Assembly: GCA_002332905.1 (NCBI GenBank)
Contig: DDAM01000013.1
Span: 1-46,952, forward strand
Direction of reading: 5' to 3'
Length of the DNA stretch: 46,952 nt
From: Firmicutes bacterium UBA2058
GTDB lineage: Bacteria; Bacillota; Clostridia; Tissierellales; Sedimentibacteraceae
The position numbers were made by a program, and so were the translations under genes. The first letter of the stretch is position 1; each line of letters begins with the position of its first letter. The notes below the pieces were generated by a model. That model ran no database searches. It was given only the letters and a program-made list of their open reading frames with translations, and was not told the origin of the DNA. Positions 16,763 to 24,387 of this stretch are shown here, in pieces.

Positions 16763-17632
16763 TGTATTTGGCTTCTTTAAAAATTTGAAGTTCACTTCGC
16801 TTACAAATAAAGCGATAATAATTAATATACCGCCAAATATTCCATTGATGCCTAAGGTTTCGTTTAATAATATGCTTGACATCAAAACTCCAAATAACGG
16901 CTCAAGAGTAAATATAATTGAAATTTGTGTTGAACTTAAAAACTTTTGACATTTTGTTTGCATATAAAAGGCAAAGCAAGTACAAAAAAATGCTATAAAC
17001 AACAAGGACAACACACTTTTTGTAGTTATCATCGTTGGAAATGGTTCAAAAATTACAGCTGCTATAAAACCATATATTGATACAAAAAACATCTCTAGCA
17101 CTGTTAACAAATCGGTGTCACAATCCTTGACAAAAACCTCTGTTAATATTATTTGTACTGCAAAGGATAAGCTACTACCTAAACACAATAAGTCACCTAT
17201 GTTAAATATCGTTCCACCTGAAAATGAAACAAGATACAATCCTACAAAGCATATAACTATACATACAATAGATTTAGCCTTAATTTTTTCTTTAAGGAAA
17301 ATCCTTGATAAAAATGGGACTATTAATATGGCTAGACAGCAGTAAAATGATGCATTAGTTGATGTAGTATACTGCATACCAAAAACAGTACACAAAAACA
17401 CAAAAAACAATGCTATAGATAAAATAAAACTGCTTTTCAGCACTTTTTTATCTATATTTTTTAATTTTTTGCAAAAAATAAGACCTAAAAAGCTTGAAGC
17501 AATTAAAAATCTAAATCCTATCTGATATAAAGGTGTTATGCTTTCACTGGCGTATTTTATTAAAGGAAAGCCCGCTCCCCAAAACATTACAACTAAAATT
17601 AATCCAATAATTCCAAGCTTATTTTTATCCAT
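16748..17632 (-). CDS. DMT/EamA-family transporter
   Basis: The 294-residue protein has ten predicted transmembrane segments in two repeats of five, the EamA layout. It begins LGIIGLILVVMFWGAGFPLI, typical of this family. Members export amino acids, metabolites or drugs; the substrate cannot be read from sequence. GAGGAAG precedes the ATG on the minus strand. It is transcribed away from the parvulin gene. Confidence 0.8.
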   Translation of the reverse strand: MDKNKLGIIGLILVVMFWGAGFPLIKYASESITPLYQIGFRFLIASSFLGLIFCKKLKNIDKKVLKSSFILSIALFFVFLCTVFGMQYTTSTNASFYCCLAILIVPFLSRIFLKEKIKAKSIVCIVICFVGLYLVSFSGGTIFNIGDLLCLGSSLSFAVQIILTEVFVKDCDTDLLTVLEMFFVSIYGFIAAVIFEPFPTMITTKSVLSLLFIAFFCTCFAFYMQTKCQKFLSSTQISIIFTLEPLFGVLMSSILLNETLGINGIFGGILIIIALFVSEVNFKFLKKPNTSIPE

Positions 17633-17789
17633 ATTTCTTCCTCATTTTTTAAATATTAGACCAATTTTACTATAAATCAATAATTTTTGCAATGTAAATA
17701 AGAATTTAACAAAACTAAATTCCTGTTTATTTTTTGGTAATAGTTTGATATACTGTAATTAGTAAATAATTCGTTTTAAGGAGAATGAT

Positions 17790-18533
17790 ATGGAAAACAA
17801 AGTATTAGCAGTAGTAAATAATAGAGAAATTAAGCAATCTGATGTGGAGCTTTTATATGCAAATTTAGGACCTAATGCAGCTCAATACAAGGGTGAAGAA
17901 GGATATAAACAATTAGTAGAGCAACTTATATTAGAAGAAATGTTGTATTCAGAAGCTAAAGAAAATAAAATGGATGAAGCAAAGGAATATCAAGTTGCGC
18001 TTGAACAATTAAAAAGATCATTATTAGCCCAATATTTAGTTAGTAATCTTATGTCAAGTATAGATGTTAGTGAAAAAGAAGTAGAAGAGTATTACAATTC
18101 AAATAAAAATTCATTTATAAGTGGTGAAACTGTAACAGCAAGTCACATTTTAGTTGAAACTTTAGAAAAAGCTAATGATATATTAAAAGAAATAAATGAT
18201 GGCTTAAGCTTTGCTGATGCTGCTCAAAAGTATTCTAGCTGTCCTTCTAAAAACAGTGGAGGTAATCTAGGTAAATTTGGTAAGGGTCAAATGGTTCCTG
18301 AGTTTGAAGATGCAGTATTTGCAATGAAAGTTGGAGATATAAGTTCTCCTGTTAAAACACAATTTGGATATCACTTAATTCAATTAAATGAAAAAAATGA
18401 AAGCAAGGAATTGACATTAGAAGAAGTTAAAAATGATATAACAAATAAAATTAGATTTAATAAGCAAAATTCTGCATACACAAAAAAACAAAATGAATTA
18501 AAAGAAAAGTATACTGTTGAATATAAATATTAA
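17790..18533 (+). CDS. Parvulin-type peptidylprolyl isomerase, cytoplasmic
   Basis: The 247-residue protein has a SurA/PrsA-like helical N-terminal region (VLAVVNNREIKQSDVELLY). Residues about 113-205 form a rotamase (parvulin) domain with ASHILVET, GGNLGKFGKGQMVPEFEDAVF and FGYHLIQL. It isomerises peptidyl-prolyl bonds. Unlike PrsA it has no signal peptide or lipobox, so it should act in the cytoplasm. An extended -10 (TGATATACT) lies about 40 bases before the gene and AAGGAG precedes the ATG. Confidence 0.85.
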   Translation: MENKVLAVVNNREIKQSDVELLYANLGPNAAQYKGEEGYKQLVEQLILEEMLYSEAKENKMDEAKEYQVALEQLKRSLLAQYLVSNLMSSIDVSEKEVEEYYNSNKNSFISGETVTASHILVETLEKANDILKEINDGLSFADAAQKYSSCPSKNSGGNLGKFGKGQMVPEFEDAVFAMKVGDISSPVKTQFGYHLIQLNEKNESKELTLEEVKNDITNKIRFNKQNSAYTKKQNELKEKYTVEYKY

Positions 18534-18566
18534 CAATATTTAAAAAATATTATTAAAATAAAAGTA

Positions 18567-18595
18567 TTGACATATAAACTTAGTTAGTGTAAAAT
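18567..18595 (+). promoter_or_regulatory. Promoter of the T-box/trpB transcript
   Basis: TTGACA (18567-18572) and TAAAAT (18590-18595) have an ideal 17-base spacing. Transcription would start near 18602, just before the T-box stem I. Confidence 0.8.
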
Positions 18596-18604
18596 TCATT
18601 TTAA

Positions 18605-18930
18605 CATCAATGAGCAGAAAGAGTAGATATATTATTGAGGTTAAAGAGAGTTCGGGGTGGTGAAATCCGAATACTAAGATTTGTATTGAATGGGTCTGTG
18701 AGATGGCGTGTGAATTAATAGTAGCATAGCCCGGTAATCTACCGTTATACGGATAGGGTATATTAGTACCTGAAAAGAGATAATTGTATTATAGGTGGCT
18801 GAAGTTTCGCACTTCTCCTTTAAGGAGAGGTGCTTTGTTTTTTTGAAAGCTATTTGTAATACAGTTAAGTTAGGTGGCACCACGAGTCATTTCGTCCTAA
18901 ATATATAGACGAAGTGGCTTTTTTTATTTA
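18605..18930 (+). ncRNA. T-box leader, tryptophan-specific
   Basis: Stem I elements AAAGAGTAGATA and AGAGAGTTCGGGGTGGTGAA are present. The specifier region reads GAA-TGG-GTCTGTGAG, with codon TGG (18691-18693) for tryptophan. CCGTTATACGG follows, then the T-box AGGTGGCACCACG (18872-18884). Base N of TGGN is C, matching the G discriminator of tRNA-Trp. The expression platform ends in GACGAAGTGGC plus a T-run (18909-18926). A second terminator-like hairpin with its own AGGTGGC lies upstream at 18793-18845. Uncharged tRNA-Trp should allow read-through into trpB. Confidence 0.9.
18809..18845 (+). terminator. Extra terminator-like hairpin inside the T-box leader
   Basis: GCACTTCTCC (18809-18818) pairs with GGAGAGGTGC (18824-18833) through ten pairs including one G-U, followed by TTTGTTTTTTT. 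A T-box-like AGGTGGC lies 10 bases upstream (18793-18799). It could be stem III or a first antiterminator/terminator module. Confidence 0.6.
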
Positions 18931-18973
18931 ATAATATTATTATTGCTTATAAATAAACAAGGAGGAATGAAGA

Positions 18974-20164
18974 ATGAAAGGATTTTTTGGAAATTTTGGA
19001 GGACAGTATGTACCAGAGGAGGTTTTAAAAGTTTTAAATGAGCTCGATGAAGCTTATGAAAAGATAAAAGAGGATAAATCTTTTATTGATGAGTACAATT
19101 ATTATTTAAAAAATTATGTTGGCAGAGGAAACCCATTGTATTATGCTGAAAATTTAACTAAAAAATGCGGAGGTGCAAAAATCTATTTAAAAAGAGAAGA
19201 TTTAAATCATACTGGAGCTCATAAAATTAATAATGCTATAGGTCAAGCTTTGCTAGCAAAGCGTATGGGTAAAAAAAGAATAATAGCTGAAACTGGTGCA
19301 GGACAACATGGTGTTGCAACTGCAACTGTATGTGCATTATTAGGGCTGGAGTGCGAGGTTTTTATGGGTGAGGAAGATATCAATAGACAAATGCTTAATG
19401 TACAAAAGATGAAACTCTTAGGTGCAAAGGTAACTGCTGTTACAGAAGGTACTAGAACACTAAGCGATGCAGTCGATAAGGCATTTGAAGAGTGGGTTAA
19501 AAGAATAAATGATACATTTTATTTGATAGGTTCAGCAGTTGGTCCTTATCCTTATCCAGAAATGGTTAGAAATTTTCAAAGAGTTATTGGGGATGAAGCA
19601 AGAAGGCAAATTTTAGAAATAGAAGGAAGGCTGCCAGATTATTTATTAGCTTGTGTAGGCGGTGGAAGCAATGCAATAGGCCTATTCTACCCATTTGTTA
19701 ATGATGAAGAGGTTAAAATTATTGGCTTGGAAGGTGCTGGAAAAGGTGTCAATACAGATATGAATGCTGCTACTATGACAAATGGCGTTGAGGGAGTAAT
19801 ACATGGTATGAATACAATGGTTTTAAAGGATGAAAATGGTAATATATTACCAGCATATTCTATTTCGGCTGGTCTTGATTATCCAGGAGTAGGACCAGAG
19901 CACGCTTATCTTAAAAAAATTAGCAGAGTAGAATATATAGCCGTAACAGATGAGGAGGCTTTAACAGCATTTCAAGAACTATCAAGACTTGAAGGTATAA
20001 TACCAGCTATTGAAAGCTCTCATGCAATTTCATATGGTATGAAGCTAGCTAAGTCTTTAAGTAAAGATAAAATTATAATAATCAATCTATCTGGTAGAGG
20101 AGATAAAGATACAGAATTGTTTAGATTTTGTAACATTAAAAATAAGGAAGTAAGTACGATTTGA
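18974..20164 (+). CDS. trpB: Tryptophan synthase beta chain
   Basis: The 396-residue PLP enzyme joins indole and serine to make tryptophan. The cofactor lysine lies in HTGAHKINN (Lys84) and the phosphate loop is GGGSNAIG. It also has FGGQYVPE at the N-terminus and ETGAGQHGVATA. It is the standard TrpB1 type. It stands alone: the upstream element is a Trp T-box and the downstream gene is ychF on the other strand, so no trpA or other trp gene is in reach. It may salvage indole, or trpA may be elsewhere. AAGGAGG precedes the ATG. Confidence 0.95.
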   Translation: MKGFFGNFGGQYVPEEVLKVLNELDEAYEKIKEDKSFIDEYNYYLKNYVGRGNPLYYAENLTKKCGGAKIYLKREDLNHTGAHKINNAIGQALLAKRMGKKRIIAETGAGQHGVATATVCALLGLECEVFMGEEDINRQMLNVQKMKLLGAKVTAVTEGTRTLSDAVDKAFEEWVKRINDTFYLIGSAVGPYPYPEMVRNFQRVIGDEARRQILEIEGRLPDYLLACVGGGSNAIGLFYPFVNDEEVKIIGLEGAGKGVNTDMNAATMTNGVEGVIHGMNTMVLKDENGNILPAYSISAGLDYPGVGPEHAYLKKISRVEYIAVTDEEALTAFQELSRLEGIIPAIESSHAISYGMKLAKSLSKDKIIIINLSGRGDKDTELFRFCNIKNKEVSTI

Positions 20165-20175
20165 GGTTGTAAACA

Positions 20176-20202
20176 AAACGCAGATGTTAAACATCTGCGT
20201 TT
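20176..20202 (+). terminator. trpB terminator
   Basis: AAACGCAGATGT pairs with ACATCTGCGTTT in a perfect 12-bp stem with a 3-base loop. The A and T tracts are part of the stem, so it may act in both directions. Confidence 0.75.
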
Positions 20203-20204
20203 AT

Positions 20205-20225
20205 AGAGTGAACTATGTTCACTCT
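20205..20225 (-). terminator. Hairpin at the end of ychF
   Basis: AGAGTGAAC and GTTCACTCT form a perfect 9-bp stem with a TAT loop directly after the ychF stop on the minus strand. Its GTGAA stem resembles the class E mosaic hairpins. Confidence 0.5.
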
Positions 20226-21317
20226 TTATACATTAAATCTGAAAAGTACAACATCTCCATCTTGCATTACATAGTCTTTTCCTTCTAGTCTTGTTAGTCC
20301 TTTTTCTTTTGCTGCTAATTGCGATTTGCATTCCTCTAAGTCTTTAAAAGAAGTTACTTCAGCTCTAATAAAGCCTCTTTCAATATCACTGTGAATTTTA
20401 CCAGCAGCCTGTGGTGCTTTTGTGCCGTTTTTGATAGTCCAAGCTCTTGTTTCTTCAGGTCCAGTTGTTAAAAAGCTAATAAGTCCAAGTAAATGATAGC
20501 TTGCTTTTATTAATTTATCAAGTCCTGATTCTTGAAGTCCTAATTCTTTTAAGAATTCTAGTTTTTCTTCTCTATCTAATTCTGAAACCTCGGCCTCAAT
20601 TTGACCGCATACTACTATAACCTCTGAATTAACCTTTTTTGCATATTCCTTAACTATTTGCACATATTTACAGTCATCTGGATTAGCAATAAAATCCTCT
20701 GACACATTAGCTGCATATAATACAGGCTTTGCTGTTATAAGGTTAAATGTTCTAAGAAGCTTTAACTCTTCTTCAGTATATTCTAATGATCTTGCTGGTT
20801 GCTCTTTTTCTAAAGTTTGAAGAACTTTTTGAGATAATTCTAATTCTGGAACCAAGGATTTATCACTCTTTGAAACCTTAATAAGTCTTTCAACTCTCTT
20901 GCTTAAAACCTCTAGGTCAGCAAGTATTAGTTCAAGCTCGATTATTTCAATATCTCGTAAAGGATCAACTGTACCCTCAACATGAACTACATTCTCGTCA
21001 TCAAAGCATCTAACAACATGAACAACAGATTCTACCTCGCGAATATGAGATAAAAATTTATTTCCTAATCCTTCACCTTTACTAGCACCCTTAACTAATC
21101 CTGCTATATCAAAAAATTCAATAGCTGTAGGAACAATTTTTTTTGATTTGCTCATTTCTGCTAAAAAGTCTAGTCTAGTGTCAGGAACACTTACAACACC
21201 AATATTTGGTTCAATAGTGCAAAATGGATAATTTGCAGATTCGGCACCAGCTGATGTTATAGCATTAAACAATGTACTTTTACCAACATTTGGTAAACCA
21301 ACAATACCTAATTTCAT
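20226..21317 (-). CDS. ychF: Redox-regulated ATPase YchF (Obg-family)
   Basis: The 363-residue P-loop protein has G1 GLPNVGKST at residues 6-14 and the G3-like DIAGLVKGASKGEGLGNKFL. The altered G4 is typical of YchF, which hydrolyses ATP rather than GTP. A coiled-coil arm follows, then a C-terminal TGS domain (TWTIKNGTKAPQAAGKIHSD-like region near residue 300). YchF binds ribosomes and affects the stress response. Length and motifs are complete. Confidence 0.95.
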   Translation of the reverse strand: MKLGIVGLPNVGKSTLFNAITSAGAESANYPFCTIEPNIGVVSVPDTRLDFLAEMSKSKKIVPTAIEFFDIAGLVKGASKGEGLGNKFLSHIREVESVVHVVRCFDDENVVHVEGTVDPLRDIEIIELELILADLEVLSKRVERLIKVSKSDKSLVPELELSQKVLQTLEKEQPARSLEYTEEELKLLRTFNLITAKPVLYAANVSEDFIANPDDCKYVQIVKEYAKKVNSEVIVVCGQIEAEVSELDREEKLEFLKELGLQESGLDKLIKASYHLLGLISFLTTGPEETRAWTIKNGTKAPQAAGKIHSDIERGFIRAEVTSFKDLEECKSQLAAKEKGLTRLEGKDYVMQDGDVVLFRFNV

Positions 21318-21507
21318 CTATATTTTCCTTTCAATTATAATCAACAATAAAACACTAACTATTATATAATAAATTTAAAGAAATAACAATAAGCAAAAAT
21401 TTTTCTGTTTTAGATGTGTATCTAATATCATATTTGGTTGACATTTTACATCGTAAAATATACAATATAACTAAGACAAATATATTAATATTTTGGAGGT
21501 AACAACT

Positions 21508-22677
21508 TTGATTCTTATTAAAAACGCTGATTTAGTAAACATGGCTGATATATGCCACGAAAAAAAAGACATCTTAATTGATGGAACAATTATTAAAGAA
21601 ATAGGAGGCATTGATGTTTCACAATATCCTCAGGCTGAAATAATTGATGCTAATGGCAGATTAGTTACTCCGGGTTTAGTAGATCCACATTGCCATGTAG
21701 GATTATTTGAGGATATAGTTGGTGCAGTAGGAAATGATGGCAATGAAACAACAGCACCTATATTGCCTGAGCTTAGAGGTATTGATTCGGTTAAACCTCA
21801 TGATCCTTGCTTTAAGGAAGCATTGAAGGGTGGAGTAACAACAGTAGTAACAGGTCCTGGTAGTGGAGAAATTATAGCAGGAACATTCTGTGCTTTAAAA
21901 ACCGCTGGTAAAACAATATATGATATGGTTTTAAGAGAAGAGGTTGCAATGAAAATGGCTCTTGGAGAAAACCCAAAAAGAGTATTTGGAAGCAAAAACC
22001 AAGCTCCTTCAACTCGTATGGCAAATGCTGCTATGCTAAGAGAAGCTTTATTCAAGGCTAAGGACTATTATGAGAAGAAAAAAGAATATGAAAAAAATAT
22101 AGCTGAAGGAAAAGAAGATGCTAAAAAACCAGAATTTAACATGAAATGGGAATCTTTAGCAAGAGTATTTGATGGATTTTTAGTTAAAATTCATGCTCAT
22201 CAAGAGGATGATATCACAACTGCTATAAGAATAATTGAAGAATTTAACTTAAATGCCACTATAGAGCATTGTACTTCAGGCTGGAAAATAGCTGAAACCT
22301 TGGCTGCTAAAAATCAAAGATGCATTATAGGTCCAACATTAGGAACTAAAACTAAAGTTGAATTAAAGGATAAATCTTTTGAAGCAGGCAGAGTTTTAAA
22401 GGAGCATGGTGTTGAATTTGCAATAATGACAGATCACCCTGTTGTTCCTTTAGAGCATACATTAGCTCAAGCTTCTTTATTTGTTAAGCACGGATTATCA
22501 GAGTTAGATACGTTAAAAGCCATGACTATAAATGCTGCTAAGATAACTGGTATAGAGGATAGAGTTGGAAGTATTGAGATAGGCAAAGATGCAGATATTG
22601 TAATATGGTCAGGAGATCCATTCCACTATATGACAGAAGCACAAACAGTAATAATAAATGGAAAAGTAGTATTGTAA
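21508..22677 (+). CDS. Amidohydrolase-superfamily metal enzyme
   Basis: The 389-residue protein is read from TTG 21508, 8 bases after GGAGG (21495-21499); TTG 21493 would overlap that site. It has the metal-binding motif GLVDPHCHVGLF, later histidines in HAHQED and IEHCTSG, a catalytic Asp in IMTDHPV, and the C-terminal KDADIVIWSGDPF of amidohydrolases. The family resembles imidazolonepropionase and dihydroorotase, but the substrate is unknown; cyclic amides or deaminated amino acid derivatives are typical. It is a single gene with no informative neighbours. Confidence 0.75.
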   Translation: MILIKNADLVNMADICHEKKDILIDGTIIKEIGGIDVSQYPQAEIIDANGRLVTPGLVDPHCHVGLFEDIVGAVGNDGNETTAPILPELRGIDSVKPHDPCFKEALKGGVTTVVTGPGSGEIIAGTFCALKTAGKTIYDMVLREEVAMKMALGENPKRVFGSKNQAPSTRMANAAMLREALFKAKDYYEKKKEYEKNIAEGKEDAKKPEFNMKWESLARVFDGFLVKIHAHQEDDITTAIRIIEEFNLNATIEHCTSGWKIAETLAAKNQRCIIGPTLGTKTKVELKDKSFEAGRVLKEHGVEFAIMTDHPVVPLEHTLAQASLFVKHGLSELDTLKAMTINAAKITGIEDRVGSIEIGKDADIVIWSGDPFHYMTEAQTVIINGKVVL

Positions 22678-22701
22678 ATGAGAATTTATCTTAGCTATAA
22701 T
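22672..22701 (+). promoter_or_regulatory. Possible promoter for structured element A
   Basis: TTGTAA (22672-22677) and a perfect TATAAT (22696-22701) are 18 bases apart. The start would fall near 22708, a few bases before the outer stem of element A. This supports plus-strand transcription of that element, but it overlaps the end of the amidohydrolase gene. Confidence 0.45.
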
Positions 22702-22715
22702 TAATGTATTGGAGA

Positions 22716-22965
22716 GTGAAAACTTAGTAGAGTTTTATTCTTCGACATACTTATAATGTGAATTTAAGGTTTGCAATAAATATAAAAAAAGTTTCTGTCT
22801 CCGCAACGAGATTTACCTTGATTTATATAAGGAAGATAAATCTCGTTGAAGTCGCATAAACTTTTTTTATATTTATTGCCTTCATAGCACCGAAAATGAA
22901 AGAAAAATAAAAGCTTTTTCTTTCATTTTCTACTGTATTATCGTGCTCTTCTACTAAGCTTTCAC
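22716..22965 (+). ncRNA. Structured element A (candidate non-coding RNA)
   Basis: The 250-base segment closes with GTGAAAACTTAGTAGA (22716-22731) against TCTACTAAGCTTTCAC (22950-22965). Inside is a perfect 22-bp stem (22773-22794 with 22858-22879) capped by an 11-bp stem (22805-22815 with 22837-22847). A 16-bp hairpin (22892-22930) follows. Element B, inverted 90 bases downstream, has the same layout with different stem sequences but shared loop sequences. Strand is uncertain because all folds are symmetrical; a TATAAT box upstream favours plus. I know no matching family. Confidence 0.55.
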
Positions 22966-23056
22966 GCAGGATTAATTTTTAACGACTTCTGTACTTAAAC
23001 TACTTTTTCGCTTTAATGTGTTAGTGTGTTTTCACAGCTCCTTACCAACTAACATA

Positions 23057-23304
23057 TTTAGTGGCATACCTGCCAAAAACATAGACACTCAAAGAAAAAT
23101 TCTCTTTATTTTTCTCTGAGTGTCGGCTGCTATAAATAACGAAGTGTATAAAAGGTGTTTATGTGACTTAATGAGGCTTTCCCTTCCTTAATTAAATCAA
23201 GGGAAGCCGAATTACGGAACAGAAACGCCTTTTATACACTTTGTTTTCCTTAGATTCGCAGTAGAAGTAAGTCGAAGCAATTATTATTCTACTAAGCCAC
23301 TAAA
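23057..23304 (-). ncRNA. Structured element B (inverted homologue of A)
   Basis: Read on the minus strand, this 248-base segment begins TTTAGTGGCTTAGTAGAA and closes with GCCACTAAA. It shares with A the words CTTAGTAGA, TTCGAC.TACTT, GAAT.TAAGG, GTTTCTGT.TCCG, CCTTGATTTA..TAAGGAAG and AGTC.CATAAAC, in the same order. The long stems (23142-23160 with 23223-23241; GGCTT/AAGCC around 23174-23208; 23094-23124 hairpin) have different sequence but keep pairing. The transcribed strand is not certain: one mismatch favours plus and another favours minus. Confidence 0.5.
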
Positions 23305-23324
23305 AAAAATTCATATTTTTCGAC

Positions 23325-23352
23325 ATCTATTTAGATTTTCTTCTAAATAGAT
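23325..23352 (+). promoter_or_regulatory. Operator 1 of the sdpR-like repressor
   Basis: ATCTATTTAGA-N6-TCTAAATAGAT is a perfect 11-bp dyad that ends just before the -35 box. The same dyad recurs at 23381-23407, so these are the likely binding sites of the ArsR-family protein encoded next. Confidence 0.8.
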
Positions 23353-23353
23353 A

Positions 23354-23382
23354 TTGACAATAAGATGACGAAGATATAAAAT
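23354..23382 (+). promoter_or_regulatory. Promoter of the sdpR-sdpI pair
   Basis: TTGACA (23354-23359) and TAAAAT (23377-23382) have a 17-base spacing. The promoter is bracketed by the two operators, so a bound repressor would block it from both sides. Confidence 0.85.
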
Positions 23383-23407
23383 CTATTTAGAGATGTTTCT
23401 AAATAGA
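23381..23407 (+). promoter_or_regulatory. Operator 2 of the sdpR-like repressor
   Basis: ATCTATTTAGA-N6-TCTAAATAGA overlaps the end of the -10 box and the expected start site. Its centre is 56 bp from that of operator 1. Confidence 0.8.
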
Positions 23408-23424
23408 AAACAAGAGGTGATGAC

Positions 23425-23700
23425 GTGGGATTTCCAGAAACATTCAAGGCGCTTTCTGATCCAGTTAGGAGAGAAATATTGGTAATGCTTAAAAAGGGTA
23501 AAATGTCAGCTGGAGAAATTGGACAAAAGTTTGATATGACAGGTGCTACAATTTCATATCACTTATCACAATTAAAAAAAGCAGAATTAATTACCGAAAG
23601 CAAATATAAAAATTTTATTTATTATGAGATTAATGTATCGGTATTTGAAGAAGTCATGCTTTGGTTTTCTCAGTTTGGAGGTAATGAATATGAAAAATAA
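23425..23700 (+). CDS. sdpR: ArsR-family autorepressor, SdpR-like
   Basis: This 91-residue winged-helix protein has FKALSDPVRREILVMLKKG and the recognition helix MTGATISYHLSQLKKAELI, as in SdpR/YvbA-type ArsR regulators. It lacks the cysteine metal sites of ArsR proper. It starts at GTG 23425 after AAGAGGTGA. It overlaps by 11 bases the gene for an SdpI-family membrane protein. In Bacillus the SdpI protein sequesters SdpR when it binds the SDP toxin, relieving repression. Two operators around the promoter support autoregulation. No toxin gene is visible nearby. Confidence 0.83.
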   Translation: MGFPETFKALSDPVRREILVMLKKGKMSAGEIGQKFDMTGATISYHLSQLKKAELITESKYKNFIYYEINVSVFEEVMLWFSQFGGNEYEK

Positions 23701-24328
23701 AATTGATAAAGTTTTTATTATTAGTACCATGTTGTGTTTGTCACCTATGATACTTACAGCTATATTGTATGATAAGCTGCCTAATCAGATGGCTGTTCAT
23801 TGGAATAGTGCAGGCATACCTGATAACTTTGCATCTAAAGCATTTGCAGGCTTTGGTATACCAGCAATTTTAGCAGGCTTAAATGTATTCACACAAGTAA
23901 TTCTGAATAATGATCCTAAAAAAGCTAATTATCCCAAAGTATTAAGATTTCTTTTAAAATGGTTAATACCGGTTATGTCACTTATACTTGTACCGGTTAC
24001 ATTGTTTATTGCTTTAGGTGTTGAAATTAATTTAAATGTATACGCGCCAATTGTTTTAGGGTTAATTTTAATTATCATGGGTAACTATATGCCTAAAACT
24101 AAACAAAATTACACTTTAGGTATAAGATTACCGTGGACACTTAATAGTGAAGAAAATTGGAATAAAACTCATCGCTTAGCTGGGTATGTTTGGATAATAG
24201 GTGGAATATGTATAATATTAAGCAGTTGGTTAAATATTTATAGTTATTTTGCAAGCATGATTTTATTAATATCATTAATAATAATACCAACTGTATATTC
24301 ATATCTACTTTATAAAAAAGGAATTTAA
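23690..24328 (+). CDS. sdpI: SdpI-family immunity/signalling membrane protein
   Basis: The 212-residue protein has about six transmembrane segments. It begins with a DUF1648-type region (PNQMAVHWNSAGIPDNFASKA), followed by the SdpI domain with GNYMPKTKQNYTLGIRLPWT and the NWNKTHRLAG motif. The family gives immunity to the SDP cannibalism toxin and relays its presence to SdpR. The start is ATG 23690, 8 bases after GGAGG. ATG 23684 is too close to that site and upstream codons lie within sdpR. Confidence 0.85.
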   Translation: MKNKIDKVFIISTMLCLSPMILTAILYDKLPNQMAVHWNSAGIPDNFASKAFAGFGIPAILAGLNVFTQVILNNDPKKANYPKVLRFLLKWLIPVMSLILVPVTLFIALGVEINLNVYAPIVLGLILIIMGNYMPKTKQNYTLGIRLPWTLNSEENWNKTHRLAGYVWIIGGICIILSSWLNIYSYFASMILLISLIIIPTVYSYLLYKKGI

Positions 24329-24330
24329 TA

Positions 24331-24355
24331 TAACAATATTATTTTAATATTGTTA
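24331..24355 (+). other. Perfect AT-rich hairpin after sdpI
   Basis: TAACAATATTA-TTT-TAATATTGTTA is an 11-bp perfect inverted repeat with a 3-base loop. It has no T-run, so it may be an operator or processing site rather than a terminator. It lies 32 bases before the ABC exporter gene. Confidence 0.5.
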
Positions 24356-24387
24356 GTAAACTTTAAGTTAAGACAGGGAGGATTTAT

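Noticed and set aside
22716..23304. Retron, CRISPR or Rfam large-RNA interpretation of the paired element
   Set aside because: No reverse transcriptase or cas genes nearby, no regular direct repeats with spacers, and no motif of GOLLD, ROOL or raiA that I could confirm by eye.
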